DNA of 64,000 bases, taken from Paguma larvata (taxonomy: Eukaryota; Chordata; Mammalia; Carnivora; Viverridae). The notes beneath the pieces are model-generated. The model was not told where the DNA came from and made no database searches. It saw nothing but the letters and a program-made list of their open reading frames with translations. This document shows, in pieces, positions 1-12,166 of the stretch; within the stretch, counting starts at the first letter, position 1, and every line of letters begins with the position of its first letter. The stretch covers positions 65,879,312-65,943,311 of the forward strand of contig CM057826.1 in the NCBI GenBank assembly GCA_030068075.1. Reading direction: 5' to 3'. The translations under genes and the position numbers were made by a program.

Positions 1-1900
1 AATCCGTGCTTAAATTGCTCTAACTTACTTGCCTAGCAGGGTGACCAAGACCTTCCAAACCTGAGGTGGGTCCTCGGGTGTTTTCCCGTTGTTGGGCTAT
101 TGTTGCTACAATTTTTAAAATATAATTATCACTGAGTTTCAAGATACCAAAAAATGACTCGATGAGTTCCCTGAATTTAAGATATATCCTTTTATATCCT
201 CATCTGTACAGCAATACCCCTGGATCCTCATTGGGATATAAGAATACAGTTCATTGAACTTGAGATGAATTTCCCCAACCAGTATGGCAATTCTTTTCTT
301 TGCTGGTTAAATAGCATGAGGAGCCCAAAAAGTTTGAGTGGAAGCCATGGATTAAAGGCTCAATGTATCTGTGACTAGATCCATTGGTAAAAGCATTACT
401 TCACCAGTCCTGAGAATTGGGACTTTTAATCTAGCAGATCTAAAGACTACATAGATGAAAACCACCATTTCACAAGTGGATCCCTGGAAGAGAGAGTGAG
501 AGGGCCAGTACTACTTCCACATAGTCCCCAAACCATTTAGTTTAGCTACTGAGTACATAGCATGAAATACTGGTCATTAGTTCAATGTATAAACTGCAAC
601 CTTGTGAATAGACCCTGTACCTTGTGGAGAATGATGCTCTACCTGGTACCTTCACTGAGCTTTTAATAAGCCATTCTATCACCCTATTAGTCAAGTTTCT
701 CCACATGATGTGGTATGGCAGTAGCAGTGGATCACATGGGTGGTCATGCACCCATCATCTTATCTTCTTTATGAGAAAGTCTCCTGTGGTATAGGCAATG
801 GTATGCAGATATGATGTTGGTAAGTCAGGCGTTCAACGCCCTCAAAAAATAGTGTTGGCAGAAGCACTAAGGTTATGAAGGTGAATCTGAGTTATGGGAT
901 ATGAGTTGGAAATTCCAGGGTTGAAATGGGTCTGGTATAATCGACCCATCCCTACATGTCTACCTGGTGTCTCTGAGGAATAATCAAATCAAGGACTTGG
1001 TACCAGTCAATCTGTGCTGGCAGGAGGGCAACCAGAAATCCTCAGCTTTAGTAACAGGCAGCCTCTATGCTTACTGTGACCACTACTCTGCTCACAGTCC
1101 CATTGTGTAAGCAGCCAATGAGAAAGACTGGCTAACATCCACAAGATGATTCATCCTACACAGCTGATATTTAGAGATTCCTCTGAAGTAGATGTTGGTG
1201 GGATGTGACACACAAAAATTCTCAATCTCTGTACCCATTCTCTTAGGTCTATCAACATATCTCATCCCCAAACTTCTTCATTTCTAGTCTGCTAATATTG
1301 TTCTTTCGACATCCCTAATTAACCAAACCATGTATATCCATATCTTAGATCAATTATTCATTCATACAGCATGAACATTCAAGGGCATGCTTGCGGTTCT
1401 GCCCACTGAGGAAATGTCCCTTCAAAACTGCCTTCTGTGACCATGTCTGAGAAGGATGTAATGCAGGGTGACTCACTTTTGCCTAGCAGTAACATACTGA
1501 GCTCTGTTGTTGTTGAAAGAAACTTCACAGAAACCGTAATTTTTTTTTGAGAGAGAGGTGACAGGAATTTGAACCACCTGTTCATGCAATTTACTTGTGC
1601 CTCCTGACTCTGCTTGAACATTTCTATCATAAAAGGATTCCTGCTGCACCTGCCTGGCATTATGACCTTAGAAGATCTGTTAACACCTTAAACATGATGG
1701 GCACCTCTGGTGGCATATTCACATAAGGTTCCTTTGTCACACTTCTACTCTCTCCTAGGGCACAGTAGCACACCACAAACTGCTTTTCAAATAGTAAGTC
1801 ATATTCTTCCCCAGAACATAGTACCTTCCCTGAATCTTAGAGGTCTGCATTGTGGCTCTCCTATGGGGGCTTTCTAGAAACTGTGCACAGTATCTGTATG
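1..1900 (-). pseudogene. ERVL-type endogenous retrovirus pol remnant (antisense, decayed)
   Basis: Read on the minus strand, this block keeps pieces of an ERVL-like pol gene in the expected order. A short open piece at 1379-1660 resembles the RNase H-side region. The piece at 542-751 contains PYHIMWRNLTNRVIEWLIKS, which aligns with the integrase pattern PYHPx..GLVERWNGLLK around the last catalytic acidic residue; that glutamate lies in the decayed V-I-E-W part. Frames are broken by many stops and frameshifts, so no protein can be made. The low-coordinate end runs out of the window, so the downstream part of the element is not visible. The block stops near an MLT1-like LTR, but that LTR points the other way and is probably independent. 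Family assignment is from memory of ERVL pol layout; another class III element is possible. Confidence 0.6.
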
Positions 1901-2055
1901 CTCAAATATTACCTGTAGCAGCACTGAACTTCTTGGGCCATATGATTAATCCAAGAGACAGGTTCCTAGAAGAGACTGAACAGTGATTCTTTTTTGTGTA
2001 GTGCATTGAGGATGGGTGTCAGGAAAAGGGGAGTGATAGTAGAAAATATGTTTAA

Positions 2056-2442
2056 GTCTTAACCCTCCAGGGCCTCTGCAAATGTAGTCAAATTAAGATG
2101 AAACCATTAGGGGAGGCTCTAATCCAATATTACCAATGTTCTTATAAAACAGGAAAAATAGGACCCAGAGACAGACAGGCACACAGGGGAAAATGTCACA
2201 TGAAGAAGGCAGAGATTAGGTAACATATCTATAAGCCAAGAAACATCAATGATTGACAGCAAGCCAAAAGAACTAGGAGAGGGACATGGATTACATTCCT
2301 CCTGTGAGCCCTCAGAAGGAACCAACCCTTCCACCACCTTATCTCAGACTTTGAGCCTCCAAAAATGTGAGACAACAAATTTCTTCTATTTAAGCCACCC
2401 AGTTTGAAGTGCTTTTTACAACAGCCCTGGAAAACTAATACA
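2056..2442 (+). mobile_element. MaLR/MLT1-like LTR
   Basis: The order of landmarks matches MLT1-family LTRs. First comes 'ctaatccaatat' with 'cttataaaacagg', then an 'agacagacaggcacacag' stretch, then 'ccctcagaaggaaccaaccc', and last the 3' end 'tttaagccacccagt' closing with 'aaaactaatacag'. The 5' part is shortened. It is an old non-autonomous ERVL-MaLR LTR and codes for nothing. Confidence 0.8.
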
Positions 2443-2447
2443 GAGCA

Positions 2448-3238
2448 TGAGGGAAATTTGGGGTGTGGTAAAAATGCTCTTTTGATTAGTATGGTGATCC
2501 GATGAGTTCAAGACCCATAGAATATGGGGAATAAGCTTAGGAATTCCCTGAGCTTGCACAGATGGGTTAACGAGACATAAAGAATTAGAAAGCCACAGGA
2601 GGAACACACCCAAGTTTGGATAAACAAGATTAGGTAAACGGGACAAGGCCCCCAGTATAGGATAACGGTATAGGAATAGGCAATTTCAGGATGGAAGCAT
2701 CCAAAATGAGGTAAATAAGATTAGGTATTCGGGGAAGAGATGCTCCCCAACTTAGTACAATAGCAGAAAGCTGCTCTCACAGAAACGAAGGACAAAAACA
2801 GGAAAACAGGACTTTAGAAAACAGCAGGGTGAAAGTGCCCAGAGCAGAGCTAATTAACAAAAGAAAGCTGCCTTGTTGACCCTGAGGTAGCAGGCTCTGT
2901 CTTTCTTGTCTCCTAGGCCTGTTTAGGTAAACAGAGATGGCACCTCATGTCTGCTGTAAACAACCTTTCAAGACTTTGTTTTGTATTGACTCAAACCCCT
3001 AACACCGCCTATCTTCAAAAGCCCCTTTCTCTCATGCCCATGCACTAATGTTCACGATTTCATTGTCTCTTTGTGCACATCCATCACATCTGTAAGCCTT
3101 CTGATCCTAATAAAAATGGAGCAAGGACGCTTACTCGGGGATCCTGTCTCCTCCCAGACATTAGCCTCTCTTGCATTTTAATCCTGTGTCTGCCCTCTTG
3201 CTGGACAAGAGAGAACTCCAAACCCAGAGCCTATGACA
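2448..3238 (+). mobile_element. Probable solo LTR of an endogenous retrovirus (ERV1-like)
   Basis: The block begins at a TG near 2448 and ends with CA at 3237-3238. It carries an AATAAA poly(A) signal at 3109-3114, followed by about 120 bases of U5-like sequence rich in 'cctctctt/ctgtctcc' motifs. Upstream, in the putative U3, a motif is repeated imperfectly: 2619-2642 and 2711-2734 share 'aagattaggta', as enhancer repeats in retroviral LTRs often do. I found no convincing target-site duplication, so the 5' edge is uncertain. No internal gag/pol sequence adjoins it, hence 'solo'. Family name not determined. Confidence 0.55.
2619..2734 (+). repeat. Imperfect direct repeat in putative LTR U3
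   Basis: Two roughly 24-base copies (2619-2642 and 2711-2734) both read g-taaa-aagattaggta---cggg and are separated by about 68 bases. Their place upstream of the poly(A) signal fits a U3 enhancer repeat. Function is inferred only from position. Confidence 0.5.
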
Positions 3239-3773
3239 ATGGAGCTCTATACTTAGAGTGGCTCATTTTGTTGGATACAAATTATTCTTCAATACAATTG
3301 ATTTTAACAAGTAAAATTAGTGGATTAGTCATTATTTCAAAGCTATGGCTGCTGTTAGTCATTTTTTGCTCTTCATGATTATAGACTACTTCATGCCAGT
3401 TACTAATTACTCTGATTACTAACTGAGAATTAATTCTGGTTACCATAAGAATGTAGGAAAGTACTGCATAGTAAGTGTAAGGAAGAGTTTCTCTGGAACT
3501 CCATGATTCACTGGGTGCCTACTGGTGTTTCCATGTGAATTTGGCAATTGCAGAATAAGAAGGTATAAGAATAACTCCCTATACCCTCCTCCACTCCATA
3601 CACTTCAAATACATAGAAATTCTGGGTAACTATATTTTAATTTTAAAAAAATCTCCAGGAGCCAGAATTTTCTTCATCAAGTTTGAGGTAAGACTTGGGA
3701 AAGGAGATAAAAAAAAGGCTAAGACAGAGAAGAGATTGGTAATATATTCCTTAATTAAGGGCTAGGGTTTTAT
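3239..3773. other. Unassigned sequence between LTR and SINE
   Basis: About 530 bases of AT-rich sequence with no recognisable repeat, exon or open frame of note. It separates the LTR from the SINE/L1 block. Confidence 0.5.
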
Positions 3774-3925
3774 GGGGCACCTGGGTGGCTTAATCAGTTA
3801 AGTGTCTGATTCTTGATTTAGGCTCACGTCATGATCTCAGGGTTGTAAGACTGTACCCTGAATCAGGCTCTTCACAGGGCATGGAGCCTGCTAAAGACTC
3901 TCTTTCTCTCTTTCAACCCTTGCTT
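3774..3925 (+). mobile_element. Felid-type tRNA-derived SINE (SINEC), truncated
   Basis: It begins 'ggggcacctgggtggctta' and keeps the 'gtcatgatctcagggtt' region and 'catggagcctgct', followed by a tcttt-rich tract. The usual tail (tctcaaaaataaataaa plus A-run) is missing where L1 sequence begins, so the SINE is 3'-truncated or was joined to the L1 by deletion. The many substitutions mark an older copy. Confidence 0.85.
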
Positions 3926-4700
3926 CAGAGATCAAAGATCTAAGAATTAGGATGACTTAAAAATGCTATAAACAAGATGCAAAATAAAGTGGATACAGTG
4001 ACAAGTATTCAAGAAGTAGAGGAGAGAATAAGTGAAAAAGAAGATAAAATTATAAAAAATAATGAAGGTGAAAAAAAGAGGAAAAGGAAATTACTAGATC
4101 ACAAGACTCAGAGAACTAGAGAACTATGTGATACCACGTAACAATCAATATCTGTATCATAGGAGTCCCAGAAGATGAAGAGCAAGAAAAGGAGGCAGAA
4201 GTATTATCTGAACAAATTATGCTGAGAACTTCCCTAATCTGGGATAGAAAACAGGCATCGACAACCAAGGCACAAACAATTCCCTTCAAAATCAACAAAA
4301 ACAGGTCAACAGCATGAAATATCATAGTGAAACTTGCAAAATACAAAGATAAAGAGAGAATTCTGAAATCAGCTAGGGACGAAAGGTCCTTAACCTACAA
4401 GGGTAGACACATAAGGTTAGGAGCAGACCTTCCCAAGGAAACTTGACAGGCCAGAAGAGAGTCACATGAAATATACAATGTGCTGAATAGGAGAAATATG
4501 CAGCCAAGAATCCTTTATTCTTCAAAGCTGTCATTCAAAATAGAACGAGAGATAAAGACTTTCCCAGACAAACAAAAACTAAACGAGTTCATGCCCTTTA
4601 AACCAGCCCCACAAGAACTTTTAAGGGGGACTCTCTGAGTGGAGAAAAAAAAAAAAGAAAAGAAGACCAAAGCAAAAAGGACTACAAAGGACTGGAGAAC
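3926..4700 (+). pseudogene. LINE-1 ORF1 remnant (RNA-binding protein region)
   Basis: The sequence runs through 'atcataggagtcccagaaga', the L1 ORF1 stretch encoding the conserved I-x-G-V/I-P-E-D/E segment of the RNA-recognition domain, followed by an E/Q-rich segment. The later part ('gtgaaacttgcaaaatacaa', 'agacaaacaaaaact', 'ccccacaagaactttt') matches the C-terminal ORF1 region of carnivore/older L1s. ORF1p normally trimerises and coats L1 RNA; this copy lacks its N-terminal coiled coil and is interrupted by stops. Confidence 0.75.
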
Positions 4701-4733
4701 ATTGCCAAAAATACCAACTCTACAGGTAACATA

Positions 4734-7700
4734 ATGGCTCTAAATTCGTATCTTTCAATAATCACTCTGAATGTAAATGGACTAAATGCTCGAATCAAAA
4801 GACATAGGGTATGAGACTGGATAAAAAAAACAAGACCCATCTATATGCTGCCCACAAAAGACTCATTTTAGAACTAAAGACATCTGCATATTGAAAGTGG
4901 GGGGGATGAAGAACCATCTATGATGCTAATGGAGGTCAAAAGAGAGCCAGAGTAGCCATACTTATATCAGACAAACTAGATTTTAAAACAGACTGTAACA
5001 AAAGATGAAGGGCATTATATCATAATTAAGAGATCTATCCATCAAGAAGACCTAACAATTATAAATATTTATACCCCCTACTTGACAGCACCCAAATATA
5101 TAAACCAATTAATTATAAACATAAACAAACTCATTGATAATAATATCATAATTGTAGGAGACTTTAATTCCCCTCTTGCAGCAATGGATATATCATATAA
5201 GCAGAAAATCAAGGAAAACAAGGAAAAATTGCTTTGAATGACACAGTGGACCAGATGGACTTAACAGATATATTCATAACATTTCATCCTAAAGCAGCAG
5301 AATTCACATTCTTCTCAAGTGCAAATGGAACATTCTCCAGGATAAATCACAGACTGGGTCACAAATCAGCTCTCAATAGGTACCAAAAGATCAAAATTAT
5401 ATCATGCATATTTTTAGGTAAAGACTCCATGAAACTTGAAATCAACTACAAGAAAAAATTTGGAAATCCCTTGAAGACATGGAAAGTAAACAACATCTGA
5501 CTAAAGAATGGATGAATTAACAAGGAAATTGAAGAAGAAATTTAAAAATACAGAGAAGCCAATGAAAATGAAAACACAACAGTCCAAATCCTTTGGGATA
5601 CAGCAAAGGCAGTGCTAAGAGGAAAGTACATTGCGATTCAGGCCTATCTCAAGAAGCAAGAAAGATGCCAAGTATATAACCTAACCTTGTAACTAAAGGA
5701 GCTAGAAAAGGAGCAACAAATAAAGACCAAAGCCAGCAGAAGGAGGGAAATAATAAAGATTAGAGTAGAAATAAATTATATAGAAACATACAAACAAATA
5801 AACAAAAAAACAGTAGAACAGATCAGTGAAACTAAAAGCTGGTTTGTAAAAGAATGAACAAAACTGATAACCCCCTGGCCAGAATTATCAAAAAGAGAGA
5901 GGACCCGAATAGATAAAATCACAAATGAAAGATAAGAGATCACAACTGACACCACAGAGATATAAACAATTATTAGATAATACTATGAAAAATTATATGC
6001 CACATATATGCCAATTGGATAATATGGAAGAAATGGATGAAGTCCTAGACACCCACAAACTACCAAAGCTCAAGCAGGAAGAAATAGAAATTTTGAACAG
6101 GCCTATAACCAGCAAAGAAACTGAGTTATCAAAAATCTCCCAACAAACAAGAGTCCTGGGCCAGATGGCTTCCCAGGGAAATTCTCTAAGACATTTAAAG
6201 AAGAGTTAATGTCTATTCTTCTCAAACTTCCCAAAAAAATAGAAATGGAAGGAAAGCTTCCAAACTCATTTTATGAAGCCAGCATTACCTTGATTCCCAA
6301 ACCAGACAAAGACCCCACTAAAAGGGAGGATTATAGGCCCATATCCCTGATGAAACTGGATGTACAACTTCTCAACAAGATACTAGCAAATTGAATTCAA
6401 AAGTACATTGGAAGAATTATTCACCATGATCAAGTGGGATTTATTCCTGGGCTGCAGGGCTGGTTCAATATTTGCAAATCAATCAATGTGATACACCACA
6501 TTGATAAAAGAAAGGAGAAGAACCATATGATTCTTTCAATAGATACAGAAAAGGGCATTCAACAAAATACAGCATACTTTCTTGATTAAAAACCCTCAAG
6601 AAAGTAGGGATAGAAGGAACATAACTCAACATCATAAAAGCCATATAAGAAAGGCCCACAGTTAATATCATCCTCAACAGGGAAAAACTGAAAGCTTTCC
6701 TCCTAAGATCGGGAACACGATAGGGATGTCCACTGTCACCACTGTTGTTTAACATAGAACTGGAAGCCCTATCCTCACAATCAGACAATAAAAAGAAATA
6801 AAAGGCATGTAAAAGAAGAAGTCAAACTCTCACTCTTTGCAGATTACATGGTACTCTACATGAAAAACTCAAAAGACTCCACCAAAAAACTTCTAGAACT
6901 GATACACGAATTCAACAATGCTGCAGGATATAAAATCAATACAGAAGTCTGTGGCATTTCTATACATCAATAATGAAGAGGCAGAAAGAGAAATCAAAGA
7001 ATCAATGCCATTTACAACTGCACCCAAAACCATAAGATATCTAGGAATAAACCTAACCAAAGAGGTAAAAGAACTGTATGCTAAAAACTATAGAAAGTTT
7101 ATTAAAGAAACTGAAGAAGATACAAAAGAAATGGAAAAATATTCGATGTTCATGGATCGGAAGACCAAATATTGTTAAAATGTCTATCCTACCCAAAGCA
7201 ATCTACACATTCAATGCAATCTCTATCAAAATAATACCAGCATTCTTCATAGAGCTTAAACAAACAATCCTAAAATTTGTATGGAACCTGAAAAAACTCC
7301 AAATAGCCAAAGGAATGCTGAAAAATAAAACCAAAGCTGGAGGCAATACAATTCCAGACTTTAAGCTGTATGACAAAGCTGTAATCATCAAGACAGTATA
7401 GGAATGGCACAAAAACAGACACATAAATCAATGGAACATAATTGAGAACCCAGAAATGGACCTACAAAAGTATGGCCAACTAATCTGACAAAACAGGAAA
7501 GGGTATCCAATGGGAAAAAGACAGTCTCTTCAGTAAATGGTGCTGGAAAAACTGGACAGCAACATGCCAAGGAATGAAACTGGACCACTTTCCTATACTA
7601 CACACAAAAATAAATTCAAAATGGATGAAAGATCTAAATTTGAAACAAGAAACCCAACAAAATCTTGGAGGAGAACATAGGCAGAAATGTCTTGGATAGT

Positions 7701-8560
7701 CATAGCAACTTCTTACTTGACAGGTCTCCAGAGGCAAGGGAAATAAAAGCAAAATTGAACTATTGGGACTTCATCAAGATAAAAAGCTTCTGTACCACAA
7801 AGGAAATAATCAATGAAACTAAAAGGCCACAGACACAATGGAAGACGATATTTGCAAGTGACATATGAGAAAAAGGATCAGTATCCAAAATCTAACAAGA
7901 ACTTATCAAACTCACCACCCAAAAAACAAATAATCCTGTGAAGAAATAGAAGACATGAATAGACACTTTTCCAAAGAAGACATCCGGATGGCTAACAGAC
8001 ACATGAAAAGATGCTCAACATCACCCATCATGAGGGAAATACAAATCAAAACCACAATGAGATACCACGTCACATCTGTCAGAATGACTAAAATGAACAA
8101 TTCAGGGAACAACCGATGCTGGTGAGGATGCAGAGAAAGAAGAACACTTTTGCACTGTTGGTGGGAACGCAAACTGGTGCAGCCACCCTGGAAAACATTT
8201 TGGAGGTTCCTCAAAAAGTTAAAAATAGAACTACCCTATGACCCAGCAATTGTACTACTAGGTATTTATCCAAAGGATACAAAAATGCTGATTTGAAGCG
8301 GTACATATACCCTGATATTTATATATCAACAATAGCAAAATTATGGAAAGAACCCAAATGTCCATCGACTGATGAATGCATAAAGAAGATGTGGTACATA
8401 TATACAATGGACTACTATGTGGCAATGAGAAAAAATGAAATCTGGCCATGCGTAGCAACATGGATGGAACTGGAGGGTATTATGTTAAGTGAAATAAGTC
8501 AGTCAGAAAAAGACAGATACCATATGTTTCCACGAATAGGTGGACTTGGTGAGACTAAGC
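4734..8560 (+). pseudogene. LINE-1 ORF2 remnant (endonuclease/reverse transcriptase)
   Basis: The ATG at 4734 opens the typical endonuclease start (MALNSYLSIITLNVNGLNAR). An in-frame TGA follows at 4812-4814 after 26 codons. Later pieces are recognisable: an RT finger/palm section at 6209-6394 (with the [19 protein letters not shown] stretch), the RT catalytic region near 6835-6860, where the usual FADD reads FADY, and a C-terminal segment at 8293-8622. Intact ORF2p nicks the target DNA and reverse-transcribes L1 RNA. Here the open pieces are 60-110 codons long, separated by stops and frame changes, and one RT catalytic aspartate is replaced, so the copy is dead. Confidence 0.9.
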
Positions 8561-8790
8561 AAAAACCAGGGGGAGGGGAAGAGGGGAAAGAAAAAAAAAG
8601 ACACAGAGAGGGAGGGAGATAAAACATAAGAGACTCTCAAAGACTAAGAACAAACTGAGGGTGAGGGAGATGAGGGGGGGAGAGGGGGTGATAGGCATTA
8701 AAAAAGGGCACATGTTGGGATGAACACTGGGTGTTTTATGTAAACCAATTTGAAAATAAACTATTTTAAATTCAAAAAAAAAAAAGAAGA

Positions 8791-9236
8791 AGATGTGGTG
8801 TATATATACAATGGAATATTACTCAGTGATCAAAAAGAATGAAATACTGTCATTTGCAATAATGTGGATGGAACTAGAGAGTATTATGCTAAGCAAAATA
8901 AGTCAGTCAAAGAAAGACAAATATATGATGTCACTCATATGTGGAATTTAAAAAACACAACAGATGAACATAGGGAAAGGGAAGCAAAAATAAGATAAAA
9001 ACAGACAGGGAGGCAAACCATAAGAGACTCTTAAATACAGAGAACAAACTGGGGGTGGCTAGAGGAGAGGCAGGCAGGGGGTGGGCTAAATGGGAGATGG
9101 GCCTTAAGGAAGGTAGTTGTTGGGATGAGCAGTGGGTGTTATATGTCAGTGATGAATCACTGGCTTCTACTCCTGGAACCAATACTACACTATATGTTAA
9201 CTAACTGGAATTTAAATAAATTAATTTTTTAAAAAT
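8791..9236 (+). mobile_element. Second LINE-1 3' end, in tandem behind the first
   Basis: It restarts at 'aagaagatgtggtgtatata', which is homologous to about 8388 in the preceding element. It then runs through the ORF2 end ('atggatggaactagagagta'), a 'gactcttaaatacagag' 3' UTR section and a terminal 'ggaatttaaataaattaa'. It differs from the first copy by many substitutions and a different 3' UTR, so it is a separate, probably older L1 and not a recent duplication. Confidence 0.88.
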
Positions 9237-12134
9237 CAAGGAGAAAAATAAGATTCTTTCTCTCTCTCTCCTTCTGACCCCCTCCCCTTCCTTTTCCTTC
9301 TGCCTTCTCTCTCTCTGGAAAAAAAAAGTGCAGGGTTTTAGTATCTACTATACCTATCTTGGCATAGTAGAAAACTAGACCTGGCCTTCTTACGTAAAGC
9401 TGAAAGCTGAGATAACATTGTCTTGTCCCTGAACCTGGTCCCGCACTGTATCTTTCTCTCACTCAGGTACAGTAGTGATTGCAAAATTATTCTTTATAAA
9501 TTTTGGAACTTTTGAATTTCTGGAAAAAATGTTGGTGGAAGAGTGAGTCTAAACTTCAGTGTGGGGAAACATAATAAGTTTGAGAAGTGTTTGGAACATG
9601 TGAATGTCCCAAATGTCCAAGGAGCTTACCTGGAGAAAACTGAAGAAAGGCATAGCCTACAGATATGGATTTGGAGGCAACAGGGAAGAGCTGGAGTTCG
9701 AAGAAAGCACTAGAAGAGAGTGTGTGAAACAAGAAGAACAGTGGGAAAAGTCAGAACCTGGGGTTCACCAACACTTAAACAATGGGGAAGAACATAAATG
9801 GTCACAGACAAGGAGGCTGACTAGGAGAAGATGGTGTCACCAACACCGAGCACAGAGAAGGCAAGTGTCCACAAGAGAAACCTTTAAGCTGCAAACTGGA
9901 ACATGTTCCCTGCAACTGGCAATTAGATAATAGTTAATCATCTTGAAGAGTAGTTTCCCAAATGTGGGAGACTGAAAGCAAATCACAGTAAACTGAGGAA
10001 TGAACAGCACATGAAGGAATGGGATACAGTTAATATTATAGAAAAAGAAGAGTACGGATAGAGTAAAACACATTTACGTGAGACAAGAGTTGAGAGGCTA
10101 CATCAGATAGAAGACACAGTGTCAAGTCAGGGAAGTTTGAAAATCAGAGACACCTGAGTTTTTTAAAAGTGAGGAAAAAGAGCCAGCACAGAAGATAAAT
10201 TAATGATGTAGAAGAGAGAAATGTTGGTAAATAGAACCATACTTGTCTGGATGAAGAAGGAGATTGGAATTAAGGGAACAGATGAAGAAGTAACCTGGGA
10301 TCCAAAGAGAGGACCCCTGTTTCTAAGAATTGGAGGAAAAGCTGTCAGATGGATATAAAGTACAGATAAACTTTCTGTTAGAGAAACAAAAAGTTATCTG
10401 AAAGAGAGCATACAGAGTCCTTGAAGTAATCAACATGATTTAAAAGATATCAATGCTAACAGGTTGCTTTGCATGATGAAAGTCTATTTTTTTGAGATGA
10501 CGGTCATATTATCTCAGGCACACTAAATCCAGCACATTTAGAGACTGTATGTATATGAAAACATATTCACAAAATAAGTCACATGGATAAAATTAACTGT
10601 CACTAAGAAGTCTGCAGAGAAACGTAAAACACAATTTTCTTAGTATATTTTTCCCAAAGAGAACTAGTTTGATAGAAAATAGAGTTGGATCATGGGGAGT
10701 CATGCAGCCTATAGCTTACAGAATTGCTCTTACAAAATAATGTCATTTCTCTAGTTAAATATTATGTTAGATAAAGAGGTGTATTGTCCCTACCATTGTA
10801 GAAACACTGGAGTTGCACGTCAGGGGGCGTATGCATGTGTGGAAGAAAGACAGGAGTCAGAAGAAGCCCTATCCTTCTTCACTTCTGTTTTTTCTTATTG
10901 TAAGGATCACAACAAAGAGATGCCAGTTACAACCAGCCATTGCCTCAGAAATGAATTCTCCTTTAACACGAAACTGAACTAACTGAACTCTATCTCCTTC
11001 TTGAGATTCCTTTTTCTTTAGTCAAATACCTAGTTACATCCCATTCTTTAGACTTTACCTCTAATCCCTCCTATAAACTGCCCACACACAGTCAAACATT
11101 TTTGTCTATTAATGCAAAAGACATACACATTAAACTATATGCAATAAAGAGCAATGAAGAACAGGTTATGATGGTTGCTTCTCTGTACCAGCAAATAGCA
11201 TTTGTAATTAGTAAAAACATGAGTCTCTCCACCCTCCCTCTACCTAGTGTATGGCTGTTTGACATACAGTATCAGTAAATCTGGTAGTTTTACTGACCTG
11301 ATTACAATTTTGAGCCCATCAATTATAGTGTTACTTCCTTCCCTCAGATGGATTGTGTAAGATGGGAAAAAAATGTTAGCAGCTAATGTAAAACAAATGT
11401 GTTGGCAGGTTAAATATTTGGTTCTTCAGGGAAACTCCCTCCCCTGTTGTCATGATGGTCTATATAACAATCACCAATTAAGTTGGGGACTTGGGGAGGT
11501 TCTCCTAACTAAGTAAGAATGATACATTGCTGTTCAAGTCACACACTTAGTCCCAGCCTGTATGCCTGGGGTTTTCTAGAGCACAATTTCATACCACTTT
11601 CCATACCTCCACACACCGGAAACGGGAGTTAATTCATACTGGAGACAGAAACAGCTCCCTACAAGTCACTATTTTGAAGTAATCAAGTATGAAGCAAATC
11701 TCCTGTCCAAGAGTTAATGCCTTATTGCCCTGCCTGCCATGGAGTTCTCAGAGTCTAAGATATGTGCCTTGACCAAAAAGGATTACGTGAACTGACATTT
11801 TCCAGAAATAATGACTTACGAGTGCCTGGCTCATTTCCCTTTGCCTGGTGATACCCTCACAAAGGCCATTTAGAAAGGATTCAGCAGCTTGCAAGATACA
11901 GAATTTGAGTTCTCAAGTGTCCAAAGATGTGTGAATGTCATTTTTTTCCTCCTCTGGAGCATTGCTAATCACAATTTTGTTACTGCAGCCTAGATGTTGA
12001 CTGAGATAAGCCTATTCGGAACTCTAAAAATAGCATCTTCTGAGCAGCTTCTCTGTCTTCTGAGGCTCCCAAAGGAAAGCTCTCCAATGATTTGCAGCTC
12101 ATTACAACCAGAATCTTCACAAACGGAGATATTC

Positions 12135-12139
<5 letters not shown>
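9237..12139. other. Gene-free unique sequence
   Basis: A pyrimidine-rich tract lies at about 9255-9317, directly after the L1. A purine-rich stretch at about 9600-9930 happens to be open for 108 codons on the plus strand. That frame is rich in E, K, R and Q because of base composition and shows no recognisable domain. I see no convincing exon or classifiable repeat in the rest. Confidence 0.5.

Positions 12140-12166
<27 letters not shown>
12140..12166. repeat. Poly(T) homopolymer, 27 bases
   Basis: An uninterrupted T run. No SINE body or processed cDNA could be recognised on the side expected for a minus-strand insert, so it is a homopolymer of unknown origin. Confidence 0.9.

Larger units (their letters stand above)
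3926..8785 (+). mobile_element. LINE-1 element, 5'-truncated, nearly full ORF2 and 3' UTR, inactive
   Basis: This is about 4.9 kb of L1 in sense orientation: the later part of ORF1, an inter-ORF stretch, ORF2 (endonuclease, reverse transcriptase, C-terminal part), and a purine-rich 3' UTR at about 8560-8770. The 3' UTR has a G-rich section (8650-8690) and ends in an A-run at 8774-8785. The 5' UTR and the start of ORF1 are absent. Both ORFs carry multiple stops and frameshifts. A second L1 3' end follows immediately, which may be an older insertion or a duplicated end. No clear target-site duplication was found, so the left edge next to the SINE may be a later deletion. Confidence 0.93.

Noticed and set aside
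5925..8622. Several plus-strand open frames of 60-110 codons as separate genes
   Set aside because: They are fragments of one decayed L1 ORF2 in shifting frames.
9604..9930. 108-codon plus-strand frame rich in E, K, R and Q
   Set aside because: Purine-rich composition explains the openness; no domain, no splice or promoter support.
12140..12166. Poly(T) as the tail of a minus-strand processed pseudogene
   Set aside because: No cDNA-like sequence or target-site duplication could be recognised next to it.
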